From the NCBI GenBank assembly GCA_029857855.1, contig JAOUGG010000206.1, positions 1-5,762 on the forward strand: a stretch of 5,762 nucleotides of DNA, in the 5' to 3' direction. Within the stretch, counting starts at the first letter, position 1. Each line of letters opens with the position of its first letter. Shown here one piece after another: positions 1 to 5,180 of the stretch. Position numbers and translations under genes: made by a program. Origin of the DNA: Acidimicrobiia bacterium. Lineage in GTDB: Bacteria; Actinomycetota; Acidimicrobiia; Acidimicrobiales; SZUA-35. The notes under the pieces were generated by a model, which was not told the origin of the DNA, ran no database searches, and saw nothing but the letters and a program-made list of their open reading frames with translations.

Positions 1-2
1 TG

Positions 3-587
3 GAGCTGCGCTCGCCGGCTGACGCCCTCGAGCTGTACAACTCCTCGACCATCTACGAACCGGATCGACGTGCCACCGACGGCTCCCGCTACTCGTTGGC
101 CGAGCTGGAGGAGCTCGTCCCGAGCGAGCTGGTTCCGGTGAACCTCCGGCCGGTCTACCATGATCTCGGCGTCGTGGATATGGACGCCGGGGCCCACGTC
201 GTGGTTCTCGACAAGCTGGACGAGAACCCGATGCTGGTCGAAGGGGTGCTGCTCTTACCCGAAGCCGAACATCGAACGCTGAGCGTTCCCGATGAGGTGG
301 TCGTCGTCGACGACATCCGCGAGCTCGACTGCTCGGACGTGGTCGAGGTCCGCGGCGGGCTGGGCGACGGTGTGGCCAGTGTCGCCAACGACGCCCACGC
401 CGACCTGACCCAGGACGAGCTCCTCGAACTCATGGGGGTCGATGACCTCGTCACCCCGAATCCGAGCGGGATCGGTGGACGGGAACTCCACCTGGTTGCC
501 ACTGCGCTCATCGTGCTGGCTTGTGCCGGGGTGATTCGCCGGCATGCGACCCGGGAGCCGGCCGAGGATGTCGAGGAGTCGATGTGA
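3..587 (+). CDS. C-terminal part of an unrecognised single-pass membrane protein (5' end outside window)
   Basis: The frame is open from the left edge (first full codon at 3) to TGA at 585-587, giving 194 visible residues. A TTG at 96 could in principle start translation, but in-frame codons upstream have the same high-GC third positions, so the real start most likely lies outside the window. The long N-terminal portion is hydrophilic and acidic, with many Asp, Glu and Val residues and no motif I recognise. Near the C-terminus a hydrophobic run of about 17 residues (coded about 486-536, LHLVATALIVL and on) is followed by RRHATR and an acidic tail ending in ESM. A C-terminal helix followed by basic residues suggests the bulk is extracytoplasmic with the tail inside. 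The gene converges on the sensor operon with only 36 bp between stop codons, so a shared function is not implied. I am confident that it is coding; its function is unknown. Confidence 0.72.
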   Translation, partial: ELRSPADALELYNSSTIYEPDRRATDGSRYSLAELEELVPSELVPVNLRPVYHDLGVVDMDAGAHVVVLDKLDENPMLVEGVLLLPEAEHRTLSVPDEVVVVDDIRELDCSDVVEVRGGLGDGVASVANDAHADLTQDELLELMGVDDLVTPNPSGIGGRELHLVATALIVLACAGVIRRHATREPAEDVEESM

Positions 588-625
588 CCGGAGTCGATGT
601 GACCGGAGTCGATGTGACCGGAGTC
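576..625. repeat. 15-bp tandem repeat, about 3.3 copies, between convergent genes
   Basis: Three identical, uninterrupted copies of GAGTCGATGTGACCG lie at 576-590, 591-605 and 606-620, followed by a partial copy GAGTC at 621-625. The first copy contains the last codons and TGA stop of the plus-strand gene. The partial copy reaches into the stop codon of the minus-strand kinase gene (624-626). The unit is 15 bp, a multiple of three, and each copy carries the same ATGTGA, so gain or loss of copies would leave both protein ends intact. The perfect identity suggests recent slippage or duplication. No strong inverted repeat or T-tract is present. Confidence 0.9.
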
Positions 626-1541
626 AACCCGGCCTGATCGACGGTTCGATAGGCACCTCGACGGCCACCCCGCAGTCATCGCGGTCGGTGATCGGTTGCC
701 AGCGACCGCCCAGGGCACGCACCGCCACGCCGATCAGGGCAAGACCCAGATCTGCCGGACGGTCCCCGGTCGTGGCGGGATCGTCATCGAGCGCGAGTTC
801 GCCGGGAGCACGTTCCACCTCGTCCGGCAACCCTTCGCCCGGATCGAGTACCTCGATGCGGAGGCGTTGATCACACCGGGCATTGTCACGGTCCGCGTCG
901 ATCAGCCGGGCCCGGATCCGGACCGCTCCCGGACCGGCGTGATCCACGACATTGGCCATCACCTCATCGAGGGCCAGATCGAGGGCCGGATGGGCGACGG
1001 TGACCGTGACGTCGGCAACGTCTTCGATGCTGAGCAGCTGGCCGGCGTGGAGACATTCGGTCAGCCACCGGTCGTGGAGGGCGGAGACGATGCTGGTCGC
1101 CGAGCGGTGCATCGGTGACGACGACAGATCGACACCTTCGAGATCGGAGTAGGTGATCAATCGGGACACCAGGCGGTCCAAACGGGCGGCGGAACGAAAC
1201 GCCACCGCCAGAAACTCGGCGGTCGGCGGGTCGAGCGCCTCGAGGTCGACCAGCTCCAGCATTCCCATCAAGCCGTTCAGCGGCGTCCGTAGCTGGTGGC
1301 TCATGGCGGCCAGAAACGCCGACCTGGCCTCGCCGGCCCTGGTGACGGCGGCCAGCGCCCGATCCAGTTCGGCCGTCCGTTCGGCGATCCGCCTGTCCAG
1401 GTCGCGATTGGCCTCGTAGAGGGCGCGGGTCCGCGATTCGGCTATGTGCTCCGCGGCATGACGGGCCGCCTGCTCGCGGGCCAGACGGCGTTCCAGCCGA
1501 CGGATACGGTCGACGTCCGCCATCACACCGGCGTCGTTCAC
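624..1541 (-). CDS. Soluble sensor-less histidine kinase, probable H-NOX partner (HnoK-like)
   Basis: A 305-residue cytoplasmic histidine kinase with no transmembrane helix and no PAS, GAF or receiver domain. Residues 9-75 are a charged heptad-like region rich in Arg, Glu and Ala that should form a coiled coil. HisKA follows, with the phosphoacceptor His82 in SHQLRTPLNG (81-90). HATPase_c covers about 185-300, with the N-box around Asn197, a G1 box DPGEG (233-237) and a weaker G2 box DLGLAL (264-269). Two features deviate: the residue after His82 is Gln, not Glu, and the first Gly of the G2 box is absent. The GTG start at 1539-1541 overlaps the H-NOX stop as GTGA, implying translational coupling; an in-frame ATG at 1521-1523 is an alternative and removes six residues. 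Stand-alone H-NOX proteins are known to regulate a neighbouring soluble kinase, inhibiting it when NO is bound in Shewanella and Vibrio. Lack of any sensor domain here fits that role. Kinase family is firm; partnership is inferred from context. Confidence 0.93.
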   Translation of the reverse strand: MNDAGVMADVDRIRRLERRLAREQAARHAAEHIAESRTRALYEANRDLDRRIAERTAELDRALAAVTRAGEARSAFLAAMSHQLRTPLNGLMGMLELVDLEALDPPTAEFLAVAFRSAARLDRLVSRLITYSDLEGVDLSSSPMHRSATSIVSALHDRWLTECLHAGQLLSIEDVADVTVTVAHPALDLALDEVMANVVDHAGPGAVRIRARLIDADRDNARCDQRLRIEVLDPGEGLPDEVERAPGELALDDDPATTGDRPADLGLALIGVAVRALGGRWQPITDRDDCGVAVEVPIEPSIRPG

Positions 1542-2071
1542 GACACGTCCACGCGAACAAGGAACACGGCGTTTGCGTCGCCGTCGTCGGCCAGGCGTTC
1601 CACGACAACCGACTGGTCGAACTGATCGTCGACCGCCTCCAGGAGACCGTGGGCCAGGTCGGGAAGATTTCGAGACGAGCGGTAGTGGACGACCAGGCCA
1701 TCGCGTGTCGACTCGCAGTTGAAGACCGGTGGACGTGCCTCGGGATACAGCTTGAGCACTTCCGGGTGGATGATGTCGTTCACACTGCGAACGAAGGCCA
1801 GCGGTTCATCGGCGTGCGCCACCCCGGACGGTAACCGACGGAGCAGCCTCGGGAGGGCCAGCCGGCCAATCAGGCGCAGCACGGCCTCCGGATCGAGTCC
1901 CGTCTTCACCGAAGCCGCGGCGACGATGGCCACCAGCTCGCTGCTGGCATAATCGCCGAGCGCGGTGTAGGCACCTTCCACGTCGGCGTCGTCGAGCAGG
2001 TCGTCCCAGGTATCGGAGCCGTACAGCTCTTCCACGACCTCCTGAACGATGTTGAACAGAACCCCCTTCAT
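1538..2071 (-). CDS. hnoX: Stand-alone H-NOX (HNOB) haem nitric-oxide sensor
   Basis: A 177-residue protein, close to the usual single-domain H-NOX length of about 180. It begins MKGVLFNIV, the typical start of the family. His102 in IIHPEVLKLYP sits at the canonical proximal haem-ligand position (codon 1766-1768). Pro115, associated with haem distortion in the Thermoanaerobacter protein, is kept in ARPPVF. The haem-propionate motif Tyr-x-Ser-x-Arg is Y130-R-S132-S-R134. Aligned by eye to the Thermoanaerobacter O2-binding protein, distal Trp9, Asn74 and Tyr140 correspond to Val9, Ala72 and Leu139, so the pocket is apolar and predicted to favour NO over O2. There is a single cysteine (Cys119), so the C-terminal four-cysteine zinc site of some relatives is absent. 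No membrane segment or fused output domain is present, so it must signal through a partner. The ATG at 2069-2071 overlaps the upstream hybrid-kinase stop as ATGA and has its own GGAG site seven bases upstream. The open frame extends upstream, but into the hybrid-kinase gene. Identification is strong; ligand choice is inference. Confidence 0.96.
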   Translation of the reverse strand: MKGVLFNIVQEVVEELYGSDTWDDLLDDADVEGAYTALGDYASSELVAIVAAASVKTGLDPEAVLRLIGRLALPRLLRRLPSGVAHADEPLAFVRSVNDIIHPEVLKLYPEARPPVFNCESTRDGLVVHYRSSRNLPDLAHGLLEAVDDQFDQSVVVERLADDGDANAVFLVRVDVS

Positions 2072-4020
2072 ACCGTGACTCCGTTCGCTGCCAGGTAGTC
2101 TCGCAGGGCCGCCGCGGTCCGATCGGCGACCTGCTGGAGATTCGCCAGCACGTCTGGTGATCCGATGCGGCTGTGCCGTGCCCCCGATTCCATGGCCGTC
2201 GCCAACGCCGACAACGACGACGCTCCAATGGTGGCACTGGTCCCCTTCAGCGAGTGAGCGACCGTGGCCACCACATCGGCATCCTTGCCCCACGCTGCGT
2301 CCAAGGCAGCGAGGCGCGAAGGCAACTGGTCGAGGTAGGTGTGTATCACCGACCGCAGGACGATGGCGTCGCCCACCTCGACCAGCAGACGATCGAGCGT
2401 GGCACGGTCGATGATCGGGAGGTCCGACCGATCCCGTGGAGTCCGGGGAGTTGCGACTTCCTGGTGATCGTCGTCGTCGGTCCAGTGGCGAAGGACGGAG
2501 GACAGAGCCGCCAACCCGGCTGGTTTCACCAGATGCTCGTCTGCTCCCGCCGACAGACATGCTTCGATATCGCTGGGCATGCTGCGCGCCGTCACCGATA
2601 CGACCGGGGTCCTGTTCCAACCCTGTTCGCTCTCCAGTGCTCGGAGGCGACGGATCACCTCGAGACCGTCCATGCCCGGAAGGTGCCAGTCGATCAGGGC
2701 AACCGAAAAGGTCGAATGCTGCAGGGTCTCCAGTGCCGACAGGCCGTCACCGACGATCTCGAAGTCGTAACCCAAGCGCTCGAGCTGGCCAGCGACCACG
2801 AGCTGGGACTCGGTGCTGTCTTCGACCACGAGCACACGATGTCTCGTCGTTCGCTCAGCGATCTCTCCGGGGCGAGCGGACTCCGACCGGTCCGTATCGG
2901 CGACAGGGTCCAGCGCCAGCCGGAGCAGGAACGTCGACCCGTCGGGCCCCGTCGATTCGACCTCCAGCGAGCCACCCATGGCCCTGGCGAGGCGGCCTGC
3001 GATCGCCAAGCCCAGGCCGGTGCCTGGAATGGACTGGTGCACTCTGCTGAACGGCTCGAAGATGTCGGATATCCGGTCGACGGGGATGCCGGGTCCGGTG
3101 TCGAGCACTCGGAAGGACAGTCGGGCGGCGCTGTCCATCGTGATGTCGAGACGCACCGTCCCACCGGTCGTGAACTTGATCGCGTTGCCGACCAGATTGT
3201 CCAGGATTTGAGCCAGGCGGTGGGGATCGCCCATCAGGCGACGGTGAACGTCGTCGGCAATGGAGATCTCCAGCGTCACCGCCCCACCGCGCGATTCCAG
3301 CAGGCCGGAGGCGTTGCGGACGACCCGATCGACGACCGCCCGGAGGGTGAACGGTTCCGAGACCACCGACAGCGGTGAGCGATCCGGGCGGCTGAGCTCG
3401 ACCAGATCTCCGACCAGCCTGATCGTCTCCCTGGCTTCCTGGAAGATCGTCTCGGCCTGCTCGCGCTGGCGTGGATCGAGATCCGACGAACTCAACAGTT
3501 CGGCCAAGCCGGCGATGGTGTGCAGCGGGTTGCGAAGTTCATGGTTTACCTGACCGACGAATGTCAGTCTCTCGTCGGCCAGTTTCCGAAGCTCCTCCTC
3601 CAGCTGGTGACGTCTGGTGACGTCGTTGATGACACCGAGCAGAACGGTACGCCCGACGTCGGTCGTGACCCGTTCCCCCACCAGTTCGCCCCAGAAGACC
3701 GATCCGTCGGCTCGCAGGTACCGCTTCTCGCGCCGAATTCGTCGAACCCGACCGCTGACGAGGTCGTCGAGGTAGCCGGTCGTGAGATCTCGATCGTCCG
3801 GATGCGTGAGAACCAGAGCGTTGAGGTTCCGGGTGTCCGGTTGATAGCCGAACAGCTCCCAGAAGCGTCGGTTGGCGTCGATCTGCTCGCCGTCCAGGCT
3901 GAGAATCGAGTAGGCGACGGGCGCTCGGTCGAACAGCGACATCCCGATCGACGCGATCGGCCTGGCCGTCCAGCCATCCCACCGGACGTTCTCCGCTGCC
4001 TCACCAGTCATCGACATCAC
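2068..4020 (-). CDS. Cytoplasmic hybrid histidine kinase: PAS-HisKA-HATPase-REC-HPt
   Basis: A 650-residue multidomain kinase without transmembrane segments. A PAS domain with its PAC tail covers about 27-138 (GYQPD at 58-62, KRYLRADGSVFWGE about 99-112). HisKA (about 148-215) has His160 in NHELRNPLHT. HATPase_c (about 222-370) is complete: N-box Asn275 and Asn279, G1 DTGPG (307-311), G2 GTGLGLAI (333-340). The receiver (about 394-512) has Glu400/Asp401, phosphoacceptor Asp444 in ALIDWHLPG, Thr477 and Lys499. The C-terminal HPt domain (about 535-645) has His589 in AHSLKGTSATIGA. All residues for a His-Asp-His relay are present, so it should pass phosphate to an external receiver such as the product of the upstream gene, or one in the phosphatase. 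The PAS ligand cannot be told from sequence. The start is uncertain: GTG at 4018-4020, ATG at 4015-4017 and ATG at 4009-4011 are all in frame, none with a clear Shine-Dalgarno site, and all overlap the upstream receiver gene (by 20, 17 or 11 bp), so coupled translation is likely. Residues are numbered from the GTG. Confidence 0.95.
   Translation of the reverse strand: MMSMTGEAAENVRWDGWTARPIASIGMSLFDRAPVAYSILSLDGEQIDANRRFWELFGYQPDTRNLNALVLTHPDDRDLTTGYLDDLVSGRVRRIRREKRYLRADGSVFWGELVGERVTTDVGRTVLLGVINDVTRRHQLEEELRKLADERLTFVGQVNHELRNPLHTIAGLAELLSSSDLDPRQREQAETIFQEARETIRLVGDLVELSRPDRSPLSVVSEPFTLRAVVDRVVRNASGLLESRGGAVTLEISIADDVHRRLMGDPHRLAQILDNLVGNAIKFTTGGTVRLDITMDSAARLSFRVLDTGPGIPVDRISDIFEPFSRVHQSIPGTGLGLAIAGRLARAMGGSLEVESTGPDGSTFLLRLALDPVADTDRSESARPGEIAERTTRHRVLVVEDSTESQLVVAGQLERLGYDFEIVGDGLSALETLQHSTFSVALIDWHLPGMDGLEVIRRLRALESEQGWNRTPVVSVTARSMPSDIEACLSAGADEHLVKPAGLAALSSVLRHWTDDDDHQEVATPRTPRDRSDLPIIDRATLDRLLVEVGDAIVLRSVIHTYLDQLPSRLAALDAAWGKDADVVATVAHSLKGTSATIGASSLSALATAMESGARHSRIGSPDVLANLQQVADRTAAALRDYLAANGVTV
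2079..2082 (-). promoter_or_regulatory. Ribosome binding site of the H-NOX gene
   Basis: On the minus strand GGAG lies seven bases before the ATG at 2069-2071, inside the 3' end of the hybrid-kinase gene. It decides the start: the frame is open far upstream, but only this ATG gives the conserved MKG N-terminus of H-NOX. Confidence 0.6.
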
Positions 4021-4402
4021 AAGTGGGGTCGGGCATCAACCGATCGAGCAGGTCCGCCAGAGCAGAACTCGATACCGGTTTGGTCAGGAACTGTGCCATC
4101 CTGCCGAAGGCATCGGAGTCGTCTCCGAACTCCTCGATGGTGGCGAATCCGGTCAGCAAGACGAATGGGGTCTCCGGGTCCGGACCGAGATCCCGCAGTA
4201 GTTCGACACCGCTCATACCCGGCATGTCGTAGTCACTGATGATCAGATCAACCCTTCGCTGCGACAGGATCTCGACTCCCTCCACTGCGCTCTGTGCCTC
4301 CACGACCTCGTAGCCCAATGTCGCCAGCTGGTGACGAAGAACCAGCCGGGCCACATCATCGTCGTCAACGATGAGAATCGACACGTCGGCCGGGTCCACC
4401 AT
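4001..4402 (-). CDS. Single-domain response regulator (CheY-like receiver)
   Basis: A 133-residue protein that is essentially one receiver domain with no DNA-binding, cyclase or other output. Numbered from the ATG at 4400-4402, it has the acidic cluster DDDD (13-16), phosphoacceptor Asp57 in LIISDYDMPGMSG, Thr84 in LLTGFA, and Lys108 followed by Pro in FLTKP. All catalytic positions are intact. It lies between the STAS gene and the hybrid kinase, so it could be a phosphate shuttle or sink, or bind one of the switch proteins when phosphorylated. Two in-frame GTG codons (4406-4408 and 4403-4405) could start it directly at the STAS stop codon. I prefer the ATG because AGG lies five bases before it. 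It has no domain that would let it act as a transcription factor alone. Confidence 0.93.
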   Translation of the reverse strand: MVDPADVSILIVDDDDVARLVLRHQLATLGYEVVEAQSAVEGVEILSQRRVDLIISDYDMPGMSGVELLRDLGPDPETPFVLLTGFATIEEFGDDSDAFGRMAQFLTKPVSSSALADLLDRLMPDPTCDVDDW

Positions 4403-4404
4403 CA

Positions 4405-4410
4405 CCACCT
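4405..4410 (-). promoter_or_regulatory. Ribosome binding site of the receiver gene
   Basis: AGGTGG on the minus strand overlaps the TAG stop of the STAS gene (4409-4411). The AGG core is five bases before the ATG at 4400-4402, favouring that ATG over the GTG codons that overlap the site itself. Confidence 0.45.
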
Positions 4411-4726
4411 AGGTCGGCTCGACGAATCGGAAGATCTGGTCGAATTGTGTGAGCTCAAACACCCGGAATGCGGCGGTCGACGTCGGCCGAACCAGCTGGA
4501 GATCTCCGCTGGCTTGCCGTGACCTCTTCATCCCGCTCACGAGTGCCGCCAGACCGGCGGTGTCGACAAAGGAGATGGACGCCAGGTCGACGACCAGGTT
4601 GACCACGCCGCGCTCGATGTGTGCGTTGATGGCATCTCGGAGCGCCGGAGCGGCCTCGGCGTCCAGGCGACCATCGACGACCAGGCGGACCACTGTGACC
4701 ATCGAGGTGGTGCTATGGATTTCCAC
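4409..4726 (-). CDS. STAS-domain anti-sigma-factor antagonist (RsbV/SpoIIAA-like)
   Basis: A 105-residue single STAS domain, the usual length of the RsbV/SpoIIAA family. The strand pattern VTVVRLVVDGRLD, then NLVVDLASISFVDTAGLAAL, is typical. Thr56 in DTAGL occupies the position of the phosphorylated Ser of RsbV and SpoIIAA, so this should be the site modified by the kinase encoded just upstream and dephosphorylated by the PP2C protein. In known systems the unphosphorylated form binds the anti-sigma kinase and frees the sigma factor. The GTG start at 4724-4726 is supported by AGGTGAGG with a seven-base spacer; an internal ATG at 4700-4702 would remove the first strand. The gene overlaps the anti-sigma kinase by 14 bp, and its stop abuts the receiver gene. 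The antagonist role is well supported by family and neighbours. Its sigma-factor or other target is not in the window. Confidence 0.92.
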   Translation of the reverse strand: MEIHSTTSMVTVVRLVVDGRLDAEAAPALRDAINAHIERGVVNLVVDLASISFVDTAGLAALVSGMKRSRQASGDLQLVRPTSTAAFRVFELTQFDQIFRFVEPT

Positions 4727-5180
4727 CGTTTTTCCTCACCTTGCCGCCGCGGTCGACGCCCGCCGCCCCGGGCGGGGCGCTGAACCTCAGCCGCCAATGG
4801 TTCGAATCGTTTTCACGGCTCATATCGAACTCATCGGTCAGTTTTCGAATGATCATGAGGCCATAGCCGTGAACCTGGACCTCGTCGGGGTCGGCGACAC
4901 TTCGTGGATCGAACTCCACGCCGGAGTCGATCACGGTGACGGTCAGGCCGTCGTCGTCCACTTGGGCCACCAGCCTGATACTGCCTTCGTCGCCGGCATA
5001 CCCGTGGAGGGCGACATTGTTGCAGTGCTCGACCAGGGCCAGCTCCGCCCTCGAGGCCAGATCGGATGCCGGATCCGGTTCATGCCCGAGGTCCAACACG
5101 GCGTTCAACCAGGGCCCTATGAGGCGGGTGGCCACAGGGGTGGCGGGAATGATCAGCTCGTCTCGACCGTGGAACGTCAT
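4713..5180 (-). CDS. RsbW/SpoIIAB-like ATP-binding anti-sigma kinase
   Basis: A 155-residue GHKL ATPase-fold protein of the HATPase_c_2 type, with no HisKA domain, so it is a serine/threonine kinase-type switch protein and not a two-component kinase. The N-box is ELALVEHCNNVALHGY, with Glu51 as probable general base and Asn55 for Mg. The G1 box is IDSGVEFDP (Asp85, Gly87) and the G2 box is HGYGLMIIRKL (104-114). The ending WRLRF (129-133) is typical of the family. After residue 134 a tail rich in Gly, Ala and Arg appears disordered. Expected role: phosphorylate Thr56 of the STAS protein encoded next, and sequester a sigma factor or other partner when not bound to it. The ATG at 5178-5180 overlaps the phosphatase stop (ATGA) and has GGAGG four bases upstream. 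An ATP-binding domain of this type could also regulate a non-sigma target, which the sequence cannot exclude. Confidence 0.9.
   Translation of the reverse strand: MTFHGRDELIIPATPVATRLIGPWLNAVLDLGHEPDPASDLASRAELALVEHCNNVALHGYAGDEGSIRLVAQVDDDGLTVTVIDSGVEFDPRSVADPDEVQVHGYGLMIIRKLTDEFDMSRENDSNHWRLRFSAPPGAAGVDRGGKVRKNGGNP
4734..4741 (-). promoter_or_regulatory. Strong ribosome binding site of the STAS gene
   Basis: AGGTGAGG on the minus strand ends seven bases before the GTG at 4724-4726. It is one of the best Shine-Dalgarno matches in the operon and decides the start. It could allow the antagonist to be made in excess over the anti-sigma kinase, as is common for such pairs. Confidence 0.65.
4759..4776 (-). 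other. GC-only inverted repeat within the anti-sigma kinase 3' end
   Basis: CCCGCC at 4759-4764 pairs with GGCGGG at 4771-4776 around a six-base loop. With a one-base bulge at 4777, position 4758 can also pair with 4778. The mRNA hairpin would end about 17 bases before the STAS Shine-Dalgarno site. No U-tract follows, so it is not an intrinsic terminator. It encodes part of a low-complexity tail (SAPPGAAG), so coding bias in GC-rich DNA may explain it. Confidence 0.4.

Noticed and set aside
576..625. Repeat array as a CRISPR or an intrinsic terminator
   Set aside because: The units are contiguous with no spacers and only 15 bp long, so it is not CRISPR. There is no GC stem followed by a T-tract on either strand, so it is not an intrinsic terminator.
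155..718. Minus-strand 187-codon frame across the convergent junction
   Set aside because: It is antisense to the plus-strand gene, whose frame has the GC-rich third-position pattern. Its Ser/Thr-rich translation includes the SGHID translation of the tandem repeat and runs out of frame through the 3' end of the H-NOX-linked kinase gene.
1538..2071. H-NOX as an O2 sensor
   Set aside because: The distal tyrosine position matches Leu139 and the Asn position matches Ala72, so the hydrogen bonding that stabilises bound O2 is absent. The judgement rests on an alignment by eye.
2072..2620. N-terminal extension of the H-NOX frame (open to 2620)
   Set aside because: The extra sequence is Arg/Gly/Ser-rich and is the out-of-frame shadow of the hybrid kinase REC and HPt domains. 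H-NOX proteins start with MKG at the ATG 2069-2071, which has a Shine-Dalgarno site.
2173..3378. Long plus-strand open frame of 401 codons
   Set aside because: It lies wholly antisense to the hybrid kinase, whose minus-strand frame carries complete HisKA, HATPase, REC and HPt motifs. The plus-strand translation shows no domain, and long antisense frames are common in GC-rich DNA.
4001..4408. Receiver gene as a transcription factor
   Set aside because: The protein ends about 20 residues after the conserved Lys-Pro, leaving no room for a helix-turn-helix or other output domain, and the next gene starts within its 3' end.
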